64,000 nucleotides of DNA from Endothia cerciana (lineage: Eukaryota; Ascomycota; Sordariomycetes; Diaporthales; Cryphonectriaceae). Shown piece by piece: positions 11,976 to 22,599 of the stretch. The stretch covers positions 124,001-188,000 of the forward strand of contig JALRMH010000036.1 of the NCBI GenBank assembly GCA_026119935.1, written 5' to 3'. The first letter of the stretch is position 1, and each line of letters opens with the position of its first letter. Made by a program: the position numbers and the translations under genes. Below the pieces are notes generated by a model, which saw only the letters and a program-made list of their open reading frames with translations, searched no databases and was not told the origin of the DNA.

Positions 11976-12774
11976 TGGGAACGTTGATTTCGAGGTGGTG
12001 AGTAACCTCTGCCGGTCGAGAAACGACGACGTCTCAGTGCAATGGTAACGTGGGACGATTCTCAGGTGCAGACACAACGCTCAGAGGAACGTGGTGGGGG
12101 TGAGGTTGCAAGTTGGAGGACCGCAACAATTTGCGACGATGGAAGCTCCCAAATCAGAGTGGCAGCTGTCCTTAACTTTCCGGAACGTGTCCACTTTGAG
12201 ACGCGCTGCAGGGACGGTTGCGGGTGCAGGGGTGGCCCGTGCTCGTTTTAGCGCCTGTTCCTCCTACCACAAGTGCCGATAGATTACTGCAGTAACCTGC
12301 GTAGGCAGCAAAAAGTCCCCTCGTGTAAGCCTTACTGCCTGGCAGCTGGACGCCCCCGCTAACCTGTATCCTCCCCAACAACAGTTTCATTTCTCCGCCC
12401 GGATAACTCGTGTGAACAAAACAGAACATTGACCTGTTGTTCTCCTTCGCATCGAACATATTCAACACGGCCACTCTTGGCCGCATTACGGTAGTTCTCG
12501 GGCCTGCCCCTTACAGGCTGGCAGTGGTAGTGTGCTACCAGCCTGCCCTTTCAGCCATGGTTCAGAAGAGCTGAATACAGCTGCCTGCTGGCACGCTGGG
12601 TATCGTGAACGGCGCGGGAAGGATTCGAAGCGCAGGGTTGGCCACGCCCGCGATTTGCTGATCCGCTCAGGGTATATAAAGGAGAGACCTGCTACCCTCA
12701 GCTCCTTGGCATAATATCATCCCAGGCATTCTACCATCTCCTCAGTCACCGACCCAAACCCTGTGGATGCAAAC
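11976..12774. promoter_or_regulatory. Divergent promoter region with TATA-like element
   Basis: About 800 bp separates the divergent starts of the SEC62 and DUF7704-like genes. A TATA-like element (GTATATAAAGG, about 12672-12682) lies about 95-100 bp before the downstream ATG, a normal fungal spacing, and a CT-rich leader follows. No coding region was recognised. Confidence 0.5.
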
Positions 12775-13329
12775 ATGGCATATAGCGCCCTCCCCACCAT
12801 TCCGCTGATCATCTTCGCGGTCATCGAGCCCGCGCTGCTGTATGTTCGACTCTCTTCTCTCCCCTGCTCAGTGTCGATGTTAATCTGCTAATGGTTCCTG
12901 TCTAGGGTCTGGGCCTGGGTCGTGTGCAACCAAGATCCTTTCAACTACTATGCCACGCAGGTCCCCAACCACACCCTCAACGAACAGGATCACTTTCCGG
13001 GACAGGCCTTGACGTTCTCGCTTCAGATGGGCAACGTCCTCCTGCTACTCGCGGCCATAGCTGTCATCTGCTGCTTCTCATCCAGCCCGTCCACGGCCAA
13101 ATGGTTCCTGATAGCCGTAGCCTTCGCCGATTACGGGCACATATATGCAGCAGCCCGTGGTGTGGGACCAGATGTGTTCTGGGATCCTAGCCAGTGGAAT
13201 GATATGCTTTGGGGTAGTGTCGGCGGCAGCCTCATCTTGAATCTTCTCAGGTGGCTAACTATCTTGGGTATGTTTGGACCGATCGGTGGGAATTCTGTGG
13301 AGGAGAAGTCTGAGAAGAAGCGCGTATGA
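12775..13329 (+). CDS. DUF7704-like small membrane protein
   Basis: Two exons (12775-12839, 12906-13329) give 162 aa; the intron is 66 bp with a CTAAT branch point. Four hydrophobic segments are visible: near the N-terminus (LPTIPLIIFAVIEPALL), then around residues 65-85, 95-112 and 130-150. The arrangement, with IEP near the start, a QVP...ALTFSLQMGN stretch, an ADYGHI motif and a final NLLRWLTILGMFG helix, resembles the fungal DUF7704 family, whose function is unknown. The charged tail (EEKSEKKRV) is probably cytosolic. The upstream TATA-like element fits a regulated gene. The family assignment is from memory of its pattern. Confidence 0.75.
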
Positions 13330-15432
13330 GGAGAGCTCGGCAACAGCAGCTCGTCCCTTGCCACGGCTTGTTCGTGATGAGCATGGTCCGGGAACACGAC
13401 CTGCAAAAAGGACTTATAGATTATTCATTGAGGTGTGATGAATCCGAAACGCTCTGATAATGCGTCATGCCCTCACGGTCTTCGCGAGCAGGGCCAGAAG
13501 ATAGGCAAGTTGGTGAATTTTTCGCGTTGGTGATATTGCATGCATGCGTCGCTCCCCCTACTTGCTATTTTAGTCGTGACATCTAAACGTGTGCCATGCG
13601 GCAGACGGCCCGGTCTCTACATGTGTATGCGCAATACACCTGTCAAAGGTCTTTTCTTTTGCCATTCTTTTATACACACCAAATAATCTCAATCTCCCCT
13701 CCCTGCTCTCGGGTGTGCGCTTGTATAAGCAGTCCAGATAGCTAACGTCAGATATTGGATCCGGGCCAACATGATTCTGTCTCCACCAAGACGGCCTGTT
13801 CCAGTGACCTGCTGTTTCTTAGGTTGTAACAACTACCCTATTTACATACTTTTACATCAACTCGGTAGCTCCTTTATATTATAAGAATAGGGTTATAATA
13901 TAAAAAGTTCTAAATCTAGTATTTGCCAGGTACAATACCATCTCCTTACCAGACTAATATATATTATATAAGCTCTTTGATGTAAGCGCGCGTTGAACCA
14001 GAGCTGGGGCACCCGTCGCACGAGGAGAATCACACCCAGCAAAGGTGGCAGAGGGCTCTGGCAACCGCAGCGTGGACGTGCAAGAAGAGCCAACAAAATG
14101 AGGAGGCCACAAGGCCTCAAGGGTTAAGGCGACAGTGCGTCGTACCTGGTCAAAGGAAGGCAGAAGAGAACGTGTTGTTATTTTTCATCTAAGTGTAAGA
14201 GTACAGCCCAGAGGCTACCCTCCTGTATAAGAGATAAGAGGGTGGGTATCTGGTGAGGACCCTTAACCCTACAGACCATGTCACTGGCCACCACAACAGC
14301 ATCAGAACATTCTTCAAAACTTCTTAGATAAGAATCCAGCTGATTAAATATTCCTCCTGGATCAGCAGTAGATATTAATACTCTTCTTTCTATATCTGAA
14401 TATTCCAAACACTATATAAATAAACCTTGAGGTATAGATCTAGGGATGCCGGTTTCCAAAGCAGCTTATCAGGTTAAGATGAGCTCGAACACCTCTGAAT
14501 CATGTGTCGGAGCACGTGGTCGGGACCCACCTATGCCTCGGACATGCCACGGACCCAGTACGCACCCACACGAGATAGGCTCTCCTTAGATCTGTACCAG
14601 AATCCATAACTCCCATTCAGGCACCTCCCAGCGACCGCTCGTAGGTCGGACCTTCACATAAGATTCCATTTCAAACGGCGGCAAGGGCTTTATTAATATG
14701 AGCTTCAGTGTATTGCTTTATCGTCGATTGGTTAATATGCTGTCTGGATTTGAAGTATGTAGGAGCAAAGTTTGTGAAAAAATCTTCTTCGAGTGTTGAT
14801 AATACTACATAGTAGAAAATATAATATCGACAGGGCTGCCGCCGGGCCGGTCGCGGGGGTAGGGGGCCGGGCCGGTCGTGGGGGTTACCTGCCTTAGTGG
14901 ACGCGCCAGATCACAGTGGTCTTCCCTCGCTCTCCATCCCGGTCTTGGTCTCGATTGGACTGGGAAGAAGAGTGATGATGACCTTGAGGCTACTGCTGAA
15001 CGGCGGATCGCTTCGATCGTTGAATGCTCGCTAGCACCTAAGCATTGAAACGGTCGGTACTTTGCCTGGGCTGTGCATCAATCTTTTCGTTCTAATTACT
15101 TATGCCCGGATGATCACCTAGGGCAGCAACTCCGCGCCGAACCCACAAAAGACTTACCCAGGAGCAAATTTAAAGTGCAGGGTAGCATCAAGTTACAATG
15201 CAGATCTTATCAATGCCCACGATATCAGAGTTGGAACCACAGATAGGCAACTGGCACCGGGCAAGGGCGTAAATCCAGAATATACTCGCTGGCTGATAAA
15301 TACGGGGGCTTGCATACTCTTAAAAGACTCGAGGGAAGTCTGTAAATGACTTTTCGCTCTCGAATGGCTGCAGCTCAAATTTCTCACAACAATACGTTAG
15401 AGGTACAACGTGTTATACTGTCAACCGCCGCC
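13330..15432. other. AT-rich accessory stretch, probable transposon debris
   Basis: About 2.1 kb has no convincing gene. From about 13800 to 14440 it is AT-rich with stops in all frames and runs such as TTATATTATAAG, a composition typical of old or repeat-induced-point-mutated sequence. A frame at 14178-14408 (minus) is open for 76 codons but has no recognised domain and weak coding character. A pair of 20-bp near-identical GC-rich repeats lies at 14841-14885. The last few hundred bases should hold the promoter of the transporter that follows. Confidence 0.45.
14841..14885. repeat. Two 20-bp GC-rich direct repeats
   Basis: The unit GCCGGGCCGGTCGYGGGGGT occurs at 14841-14860 and 14866-14885, separated by 5 bp. 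The copies differ at one position, C versus T, in a CpG context. The block is a sharp GC island next to an AT-rich stretch and could be a transposon end, but no partner copy was found in this window. Confidence 0.7.
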
Positions 15433-17686
15433 ATGTCTGTCGGCAACGCCGGCGATATTCCCGGCAGCGGGAATGACGGCCTGCCCAAGTCTGAGAAAGA
15501 GCAGGCGCCCGCCTATTTGGTACCTGATACGGGCGAGCTGCAGACGACGGTCGACATGGAGGAGTACCGACGCGTAGTTCCTCTCTGGAGACGCGTGTGG
15601 CAGCATAGCCTGACGCAGATGATGTTGTTAAGCGTGCAGGCCTTCTGTGGGCCGGCCATGGACGACGCTATTGCAGGCGAGCGGACCTCCTATGCTGCAA
15701 CTGTCTCGATCGAAGGTATCACTAACCTTTGGCCTCAGGTCTTGGTGGAGGCGGTCTGGCTACACCGCAGACGTCGAATACCGCGTTAGTCTAGTCTTAT
15801 GAGACCTTGCGCTATTTCATATACTAACAACTCTGGGTTGTGTGGTAGAACTGCGATCAGCTACTCTATGCTGGCGACTGTGTGCCTGCTCGGTGGTCCA
15901 CTGGTGAACAAGATCGGTGTCAAATGGGCTCTGGTGATCGGTGCCGCAACATTCCCGATCAGAGGTGCTTCCTACTACTGCAACAGCAAGTTCGGAAACC
16001 AGTGGGTACGTCGATATACGGCGGGGGACTAGCCTGTAGACACGATTATTCTTCCTGACAATCCTGACCACACAGTTCCTCATCCTCGGTAGCTTCTTCA
16101 ACGGTATCGGCACAGGGTGCTGGTACGTTGCCGAAGCCGGCTCTATCCTCTCACTGGCTCCCTCGGGAGTGCGCGGAAAATACCTCGCCCTCTGGATTGT
16201 CTCGCGGAATCTGGGACAATTGGTCGGTGGCGGCATCAAGTATGTAGCCCCCTGATGGCAAGCAGGCTTGCAACACACGACTGAAATTCTCATGCTAACC
16301 ACGCCCTTGCTCTCAAGCCTCGCCAAGAACCACGAGAAAGACGTATCCGGCGGGGTTACACCGAACACCTACATCGCTTTCGTTATTATTGAATGTCTAG
16401 CGTAGGTCAAACATCTGGCTCATACTGTGGACAAAACCAGAACACTGACGATGCTTGTGTGACGGCTCGCCCAGTCTCCCGTTCGCATTTCTGATCTCTC
16501 CGTTTGAGAAAGTTGTCCGCTCTGACGGCACACGGATTCTAACAGCCGAGACACTCTCCTTGAAGCAAGAGTTTAGGCAGATCAAGTTCACCCTGACCTC
16601 GAAGCTCATTCTACTTTCGAGTCTCTGGGCGTTTTGGTCCTTCTTCTACGGGTAACGACCTCCCTGTCCTCCCGGCGTGGCAGCCCGCCATTGTCGAGTG
16701 CATTTGATGATATTAATCAACGGCGCAGCGGGACCTGGAACACATACCTAGCCGACTACTTCTCCATCCGAGCGCGGGCATTGTCTTCCCTTATCTCGCC
16801 CTTCTTCTGCATGTGAGTTGATCAAACTCTTGGGTCATTGCTCTGACTCCGCCTTTCCCCTTCAAATACTGATACTTTTTCCGATGCCTTTCAGCGTCGG
16901 TTGCTTCGGTCTCGGCTTTATCCTCGATATCAAGGGGCTCAGCCAGCGGCGGCGGGCCCAGATAGGCCTCTATACCGTCGTCGTCCTCAACCTGGGCGTC
17001 TACATCTGGTCCATCGTGATGCAGGTCCGCTTCAACCACCGCAACCCGGGGGCCATCGACTGGGACGACTCGCTGTACCCAACGGCCTTCCTCCCTTACT
17101 TCTTCATCCAGACTACCGGCCCATTATCCCAGTCGTACATGTATTGGTTGATCTCGTCGTTCGCTACGGATGCCCAGAGTAAGCACGAATGCAAGTTATG
17201 GAATGTGGAGCCGGGCACTGACATGAGGTCCCAGCCAACGTTCGTAACGGAGCCGCTTTCAGGTATGTCAACGGCCGGATACCAGTTTCCAATATCTTCA
17301 GTGAAAGGCGTGTTTAGCATAACCTAATCGTTTTCTTTGCGGCAGATGTCTCGAAGCAGTTGGTCAAGCTGTCTCTTATGGCGTCAACACCAACGCAAAG
17401 ACTAGCACTCTTGTAGGATTGTACGCCGCCCCGCCCCCTCCTCTCTTCTCCATGATACTCCTAGCGATCTGTCCTCTCGGGCCCTGCTATCAGTCCATCA
17501 GTCTGCTCCGATCCCTTAGCTGATCAAGCCTTCTTGTTCCCTTTTAGCTGCATTACCTTCGCGTTAATGGCTGCGGCCTTAGGTCCTATGATCGTCCTAG
17601 CAAACAAGACCCCAGAGCGCATCCCTGCCGACGTTATTGCCGAGGAACAGGATGAAGCTCTCGAGGGCAAGAAGATAGATGAGTAG
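15433..17686 (+). CDS. UNC93-like major facilitator superfamily transporter
   Basis: Eleven exons give 493 aa with all phases agreeing: 15433-15676, 15739-15784, 15849-16005, 16076-16239, 16318-16401, 16475-16651, 16729-16812, 16895-17178, 17235-17262, 17346-17420, 17548-17686. The product is polytopic, with about 11-12 membrane segments. It carries the fungal UNC93/DUF895-type pattern: WQHSLTQMMLLSVQAFCGPAM, a glycine loop LGGGGLATPQ, and GVRGKYLALWIVSRNLGQ. Substrates of these fungal proteins are unknown. The first intron starts with GC, not GT (15677-15738), and this is the only choice that preserves the glycine loop. The ninth exon is only 28 bp. The ATG at 15433 lies in a GCCGCC context and is preferred over the in-frame ATG at 15346, which lacks a membrane-protein-like lead. 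Confidence 0.88.
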
Positions 17687-18723
17687 GTAGCATTTGCTTA
17701 CGTACGTGCCTTGGAAACGTGTAATAGGGCCGGTCAGTGTTATTAGCCCATCATTTACAATACAAGACAGTGCGGCTGAACAAGGCTTGGGAGGAGCAAC
17801 TGGTCGTCGGCACATAGCCTGCTAAGACTAAACGTCGACTGGATTTGTCTACATGGTGTGGGTTTCTGACGGATCCGGTAACCCGGTCAGAGCCTTCCAG
17901 ACCATAGTGAAGAAGGTAGACGTGCACGCTGTAGTGCCGACGGTGGTCTGCCATACTATAGCAATGCATTATAACAATATCTTCACAAGCAATACAAGCA
18001 ACTCTCCATATGCCGTCGTTTGGATAGCCCCTGCTTCTTATTAGAATCAAGTTTTTATTATTTCTGTAAGCTGCTATAAGTGGAATATTACTTCACAGTT
18101 TTTGCAGTGTGAAATGTATAATAGTATTCTTATATATAATCTACAAAAGTAACCCGTTATATTCCTCGAAAGCCCACAATATTTTGACTGTAATGTATCT
18201 AAGGTACCCCGGTGATAAAGCTGAGTCGGAGAGGTCGACCTTGTGTAAGCATAAACCGGAATCCGGCCAAGTAGGGCAAGATTTCATTTGGCAGACTAGA
18301 CTGCCTTGCAGATGCCACCTAGTGCAGACGTCCGCATCTTGGTCTTTTCTCTTGAATTATAGTATTTATTACGAAAAGTAATCCTCTCTGAGAATAACTC
18401 CCTGCACATGACCTCGTGGAGACCGCTATGGTGGCCTTCGTGCTCGATGAGCAAATAGCCTCCATGAAGCCGTGTGTTGCTGGTTGTTCATTGTTGCCCG
18501 GTCGAAGTATAAAAATCATCCGGCCTTCTGGTCGGACCATATACCTTAGGGCTTCATTCGAACATAAAATGGTCTTCCTCTGTCGCTCAGAGCCCCGTGT
18601 TCCATCCCAAGGCCACGACTTCGAATCTTCCAACTTCGTCAACTACATTGCATCAGACTTCCTGCTTTCGTGGCTCGTTCATTTCCAGTTTCACCAAAGG
18701 TTTCTACGTAGTTCCTGGCCACG
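17687..18723. other. Intergenic region, partly AT-rich
   Basis: About 1 kb follows the transporter. From about 18030 to 18200 it is AT-rich with many stops. No protein domain, RNA gene or repeat was recognised. Confidence 0.5.
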
Positions 18724-18955
18724 ATGAGTGCTCAGCCAGAATCTGTAATCCTCGTCGAAGGTATGAGTCAATAAGAAAATACTATGTGCTATGATTAACG
18801 CGATTCTAGATGGCAGCGACGGGGCTCCTGGTGGACTAGACTCTGATGAAGAGGCCGGGAAGTCCAGTTGGGACCTGAAAGGAGGCCTTCGCCAACTTAA
18901 GAAGGTCTTAGCTGAAGCTAAGGGCGTGGTGACTTTTCCGGTGGTAGAGTTGTGA
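18724..18955 (+). CDS. Possible small two-exon protein (60 aa), unknown
   Basis: An ATG at 18724 opens a short frame of 37 bp. A GTATGA donor, an ATTAAC branch point and a TTCTAG acceptor follow (intron 18761-18809, 49 bp), then 146 bp to a TGA. The spliced product is an acidic peptide with a GSDGAPGGLDSDEE stretch and then a predicted amphipathic helix (LRQLKKVLAEAK). I recognise no family. The intron is well formed and in phase, which supports a real or formerly real gene. The product may be the surviving N-terminus of a longer gene, since transposon debris begins about 700 bp downstream. Confidence 0.35.
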
Positions 18956-19640
18956 AGAGAAAGTAAGCCGGGTCTATTTACATGATGATTCAACGATGAG
19001 GACCGAGGACTGATACTCTAAAGCCTTCCAGGGACCAAGAGTGTAAAGACACACGGCTGCCAAAAAAAATAGTCTCCAAGCCCAAAAATCCCCGCCAAGC
19101 TTGCCACAAATGCAATCTACTTCGAAGTTAGTCTCACGTCCTGAATACAATGCAACGAAATTCTCATACCTTCATCTCATCTCCCCAATATCTGTGTTTG
19201 GCAGCCTGGATCCGTATGATAACAAAAAGACTAATAAGGAAGATAAAAATTCTAATATTCAGCAATATGACAGGCAAATGCTATAGGTAAAGCTGACGAT
19301 AGCTTGCAATATAATGGCTATAGTTCGATTGGGTGTTATGACTACAGACGAAGGAAGGTCACTAGGACTGGCTGTCTCACTGGAGACAAGACCATGTTAG
19401 CCCGGATCCGATAATATCCGAGGCATGGAAACATCAGTCCTTATTAAATCAGACCATCATGGCCGGCCAGTAATAGCCCAGCCAGGAAACTGCAAATAGA
19501 TGATAGTTATTGAAACAGTTAACTGCCAAAGCTAAACACTACCAGCCAAGTTTATCCTTCTAGGCAAGGTTTATTAAGAAAACTAATATGTTTATAGCAT
19601 GTTGGGCAACTAGGTTTTTTTTGGCATTAATTAGTAAGAA
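18956..19640. other. AT-rich degenerate sequence upstream of transposase relic
   Basis: About 690 bp is AT-rich with frequent stops in every frame. It is likely the badly decayed 5' part of the transposon whose 3' half is recognisable from about 19640. I could not align any conserved motif here. Confidence 0.4.
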
Positions 19641-20369
19641 AGGCTGGACCGACGATGATCATGGCCTCTAGTGGCTTAAGAAGCTTTTCGATCCAGCTAC
19701 TCGCTGTCATACTATTGGCTAATATCGGCTCCTGATCCTCGACGGCTATTGTGAAGGTCTGACCTACGAGTGGCTACTGGCAGGTGCCTGGATGGGTGTT
19801 ATGATTCTTGTCTGCTAGCTAAGTGAATAGAAATAAGAGTCCGATGTGCACTATGTAGCCCAGTGGCAGGGCCAGTCGACGGCCCAGTCGCTATCACCAA
19901 AACGCCCAGCCCACTTATAAGCCCACAGCCATCAAAGACACTATATAACCTTATAGAACTTACAGACTATATTAGCCAACTAAACCCTGCTAGCATTAAT
20001 TATTAAAGCGATATCCACCAATTTTATTAGCTACCAGCCAGCTAATCAAAGGCTATGAAGTAGCTCTTAATAGTATAATCTTACTAGCAGAAGGAAACCG
20101 GTTCTTGTATGAAGAAAGCCAACAGCGGCAGTATAAAAGGAGCAACGCCGGCGATTCATAGCTACAGGAGGGAGCCTTGCTATTACAGAGGGTCTGGCTC
20201 GGATCCAACAGTTAGATGCCCAGCCAGGCAGGGCAGGGCCGGCAGGGCAGGGCCGGCAGAGCAGGCAAAGCAGGCCAGGCAGACTGGCCGAAAAAGACAG
20301 CGTGCACCTCCCAAGTGTGGTAAATGTGGCTCTTTGGACCACAATGCTTGGATCTGTAAGAATAGATAG
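19641..20369 (+). pseudogene. Decayed Fot1/pogo-type DDE transposase relic
   Basis: Translating through stops from about 19642 gives GWTDDDHGL-stop-WLKKLFDP, then a stop and YRLLILDGYCEGLTYE. This matches the DDE core of fungal Fot1/pogo transposases (GWT...WL...F, then RLLILDGHGSHLT), with the catalytic-region His-Gly-Ser-His eroded. After a stop-rich stretch, a more intact C-terminal part appears. It has NRFLYEESQRQYKRSN, then QEGALLLQ, then a low-complexity Arg/Ala/Gln region, and ends in a CX2CX4HX4C zinc knuckle (CGKCGSLDHNAWIC, near 20316-20357), as these transposases often do. Several differences look like C-to-T changes, consistent with repeat-induced point mutation. The element cannot make a working transposase. 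Confidence 0.75.
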
Positions 20370-20378
20370 TTATACTGG

Positions 20379-20450
20379 TTGAGGGTGGTGAGGTTGAGGG
20401 TGGTGAGGTTGACGGCGGTGGGGTTGACGGCGGTGGGGTTGACGGCGGGG
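20379..20450 (+). repeat. 15-bp GT-rich minisatellite
   Basis: Just after the transposase relic, a 15-bp unit of the form GGYGGTGRGGTTGAS is repeated about four and a half times. Adjacent copies differ only at two or three positions. The tract runs into a T8 homopolymer. It is probably part of the transposon's 3' non-coding end. Confidence 0.8.
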
Positions 20451-20458
20451 TTTTTTTT

Positions 20459-20485
20459 GGGCCACTCGGTGATATGGGCCACTCG
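20459..20485. repeat. Pair of 10-bp direct repeats at putative transposon end
   Basis: GGGCCACTCG occurs at 20459-20468 and again at 20476-20485. The pair lies directly after the T-tract that ends the minisatellite and could be part of the element's terminal or subterminal repeat. I did not find its inverted partner upstream, where the sequence is heavily decayed. Confidence 0.5.
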
Positions 20486-22599
20486 ATGTCGGATTACGTT
20501 ACACCAACTTCTCCAGGCTGCACTGGGACTTATCCTCATCGACAATCGAACTCCAGGCAATCCAACTCGCACGCTGCGGAATTTGAATCTCAAGATGTTA
20601 TTCAGAAGATTTTTTTTTTCGCACGACCCCATCATAACCGTTTTGCACAGTTGATTCGAAGTCAGACCCTGCCCTTGCGAGCTTATGACCTACCCCTGAA
20701 GCTCGACGGGCTCTAGAACACTACATTGGGTATGAAATCTGAAGGCTGTGTACCTCTGCTCTACACAGAGAACACCCTATAGTCCCATCATGAGATCTAG
20801 CCTTGCCACGGAGCTCGAGTGGGACAACATTGCAGGCCGGACACCCGCAAAGAGGACCCCAAGGCACGGTGGTGACGACCGGCCGGTCCAAGGAGCCCCA
20901 TTCTCAGCACAATGATCACCAGGGCCACTATTTTTGGACGCCGCTGACAACCACTGGAAATTCTCCGCCAGGTCAGCCATATGGCGGCCTCGTGGTATGG
21001 TGCCATCTATTTACTATTCTTAGGAGGCAGATGGGTACCAGCTCGCAGCACTTTGTGCAAGGCGACGAGGAGAATTGAAACGACGGATGAACAGCGCCCA
21101 TTGGCTGCACGCGACATCCCTCATTTCATGCCTCATACGCGGACGCCGGCTGGCGGTTCAGAATGGGGCCCTGTGCCGGATGCTAAACGCCTGCTCATTT
21201 GTGCCACGGTGCCCTTGCGCTGACCTCTTGTCGAATATTTTCCGACCTTTCACTGTCGAACATGTCACAGCGTCCTGCGGTGAGATGCAGGCCGCGATGC
21301 AGGTGCCAGGCGATTCGAGCCAACGCCAGCCAATCCAAGCCCGGCCCCCCGGCATGCTTGGTTTGTTGTTCGTCCTTCCGCGACGGGGCACACGTCGTTG
21401 ATGCGGGCCGCCGCAGCAAGCAGCAAGACCACCCAGCCGTTCGTGGGTGTGCGGCCGAAGCGATGGACCGCCCTAGACTGCTGCACCAGTTCCCGCCGAA
21501 GAAACGATGTGCTAAATGTGCCTGAGTTCAGGGCTGGCCACTCGGGTCGCCTGTGGGCACAACTCTGACGCAGTTTCAAGAAAGAATAGCAACAACGCTC
21601 GTCGCCAACGTGCCATATCCTTACGCGACACCTGGCCGAGGAAACCCAGACCGTCATGGTCAGCCGGCCAGCAGACAATGACCTGCATGGCCCCTAGCGC
21701 CGACGGTTCATCTCCTCTACCGCCCCTCCTGTCCGGTTATGGTTAATTGTTTGTATCTTCGACTTCTCTTTCTGTCGCCTGGTTGTTCAGGTCCCAGATA
21801 CGACGCGGCCCCGCTGCTGCATGGGGGTTTCATCACGCTCATACAGTCTTCGGGCCTCATGAGCCAATCTCTTTGAAGAGCTCGTGGCAATATGTGAAGA
21901 GACTAGCACCCGGATATCTTGGATGGCGACTGTAGTGGTGACTTGAGCAGGGCATTCTGAGGCAATCGACTCGCTGAACTTGATTGCCCGCCCGACACGA
22001 CTGGTGGGTCCTCTTGACTTTGGAGTGTAGCGCCGACGCTTGCCAGCCATCCGCAGCATCCAAGTGCATCACCAAGACCCCGGCCGGTAAGCGCCGACTG
22101 GCCCTCGGCCAATCCTACGCGACCTATCAGATGCGCCAGACTGAGACCTCTCCATCGGCCAGCAACCACTCTTCCTCCTTCGTTCTCCCACACAGTCAGC
22201 GATGCCCAGCCGAGAGCTGGGCCTACCTTACCTTCTCTGTCAGAGGTGGTGTAGTGTACCTGACCTTTCGCCATGTATTTGGAAGCCAGATGACGAGACC
22301 CATCCAGGTTGAGGAGGTAGGTCGGCTCGAAATAAAGATTAGGCCCTGCCGCATAGCTTTCCCGTCCTCCTCCCGTCTGCTCCTTTTTGCTGGAGGATCT
22401 CTCGGTTAGAGCTGGTCATGCAGGCCTATCCCTCTTCGTTTCTATCACGCCGAAGAAGTTTGCTCTTCGGTCTTTCCTTCTCTTCGTATTCCAGTTTTAT
22501 TTCGCCCTGGAAATCCCGAAATCGCTGGTCGTCCCTCGTTTTTCTTTCCCTCGCTCGGTATGATAGAACCCCCCCCCCCCACCGTGAACTACAAGCATC
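20486..22599. other. Gene-poor region with short frames
   Basis: About 2.1 kb contains many short open frames, none with a domain, splice-consistent extension or conserved motif. The last 150 bp is CT-rich and ends in a C10 tract just before the next gene's ATG, which is typical of a fungal core promoter. Confidence 0.5.

Noticed and set aside
15716..15738. A 23-bp GT-AG intron in the UNC93-like gene
   Set aside because: It would keep the frame but is far below any workable intron length and would retain a non-conserved insertion in the glycine loop.
20379..20485. CRISPR-like array
   Set aside because: The short tandem units have no unique spacers, and the organism is a fungus; it is a minisatellite.
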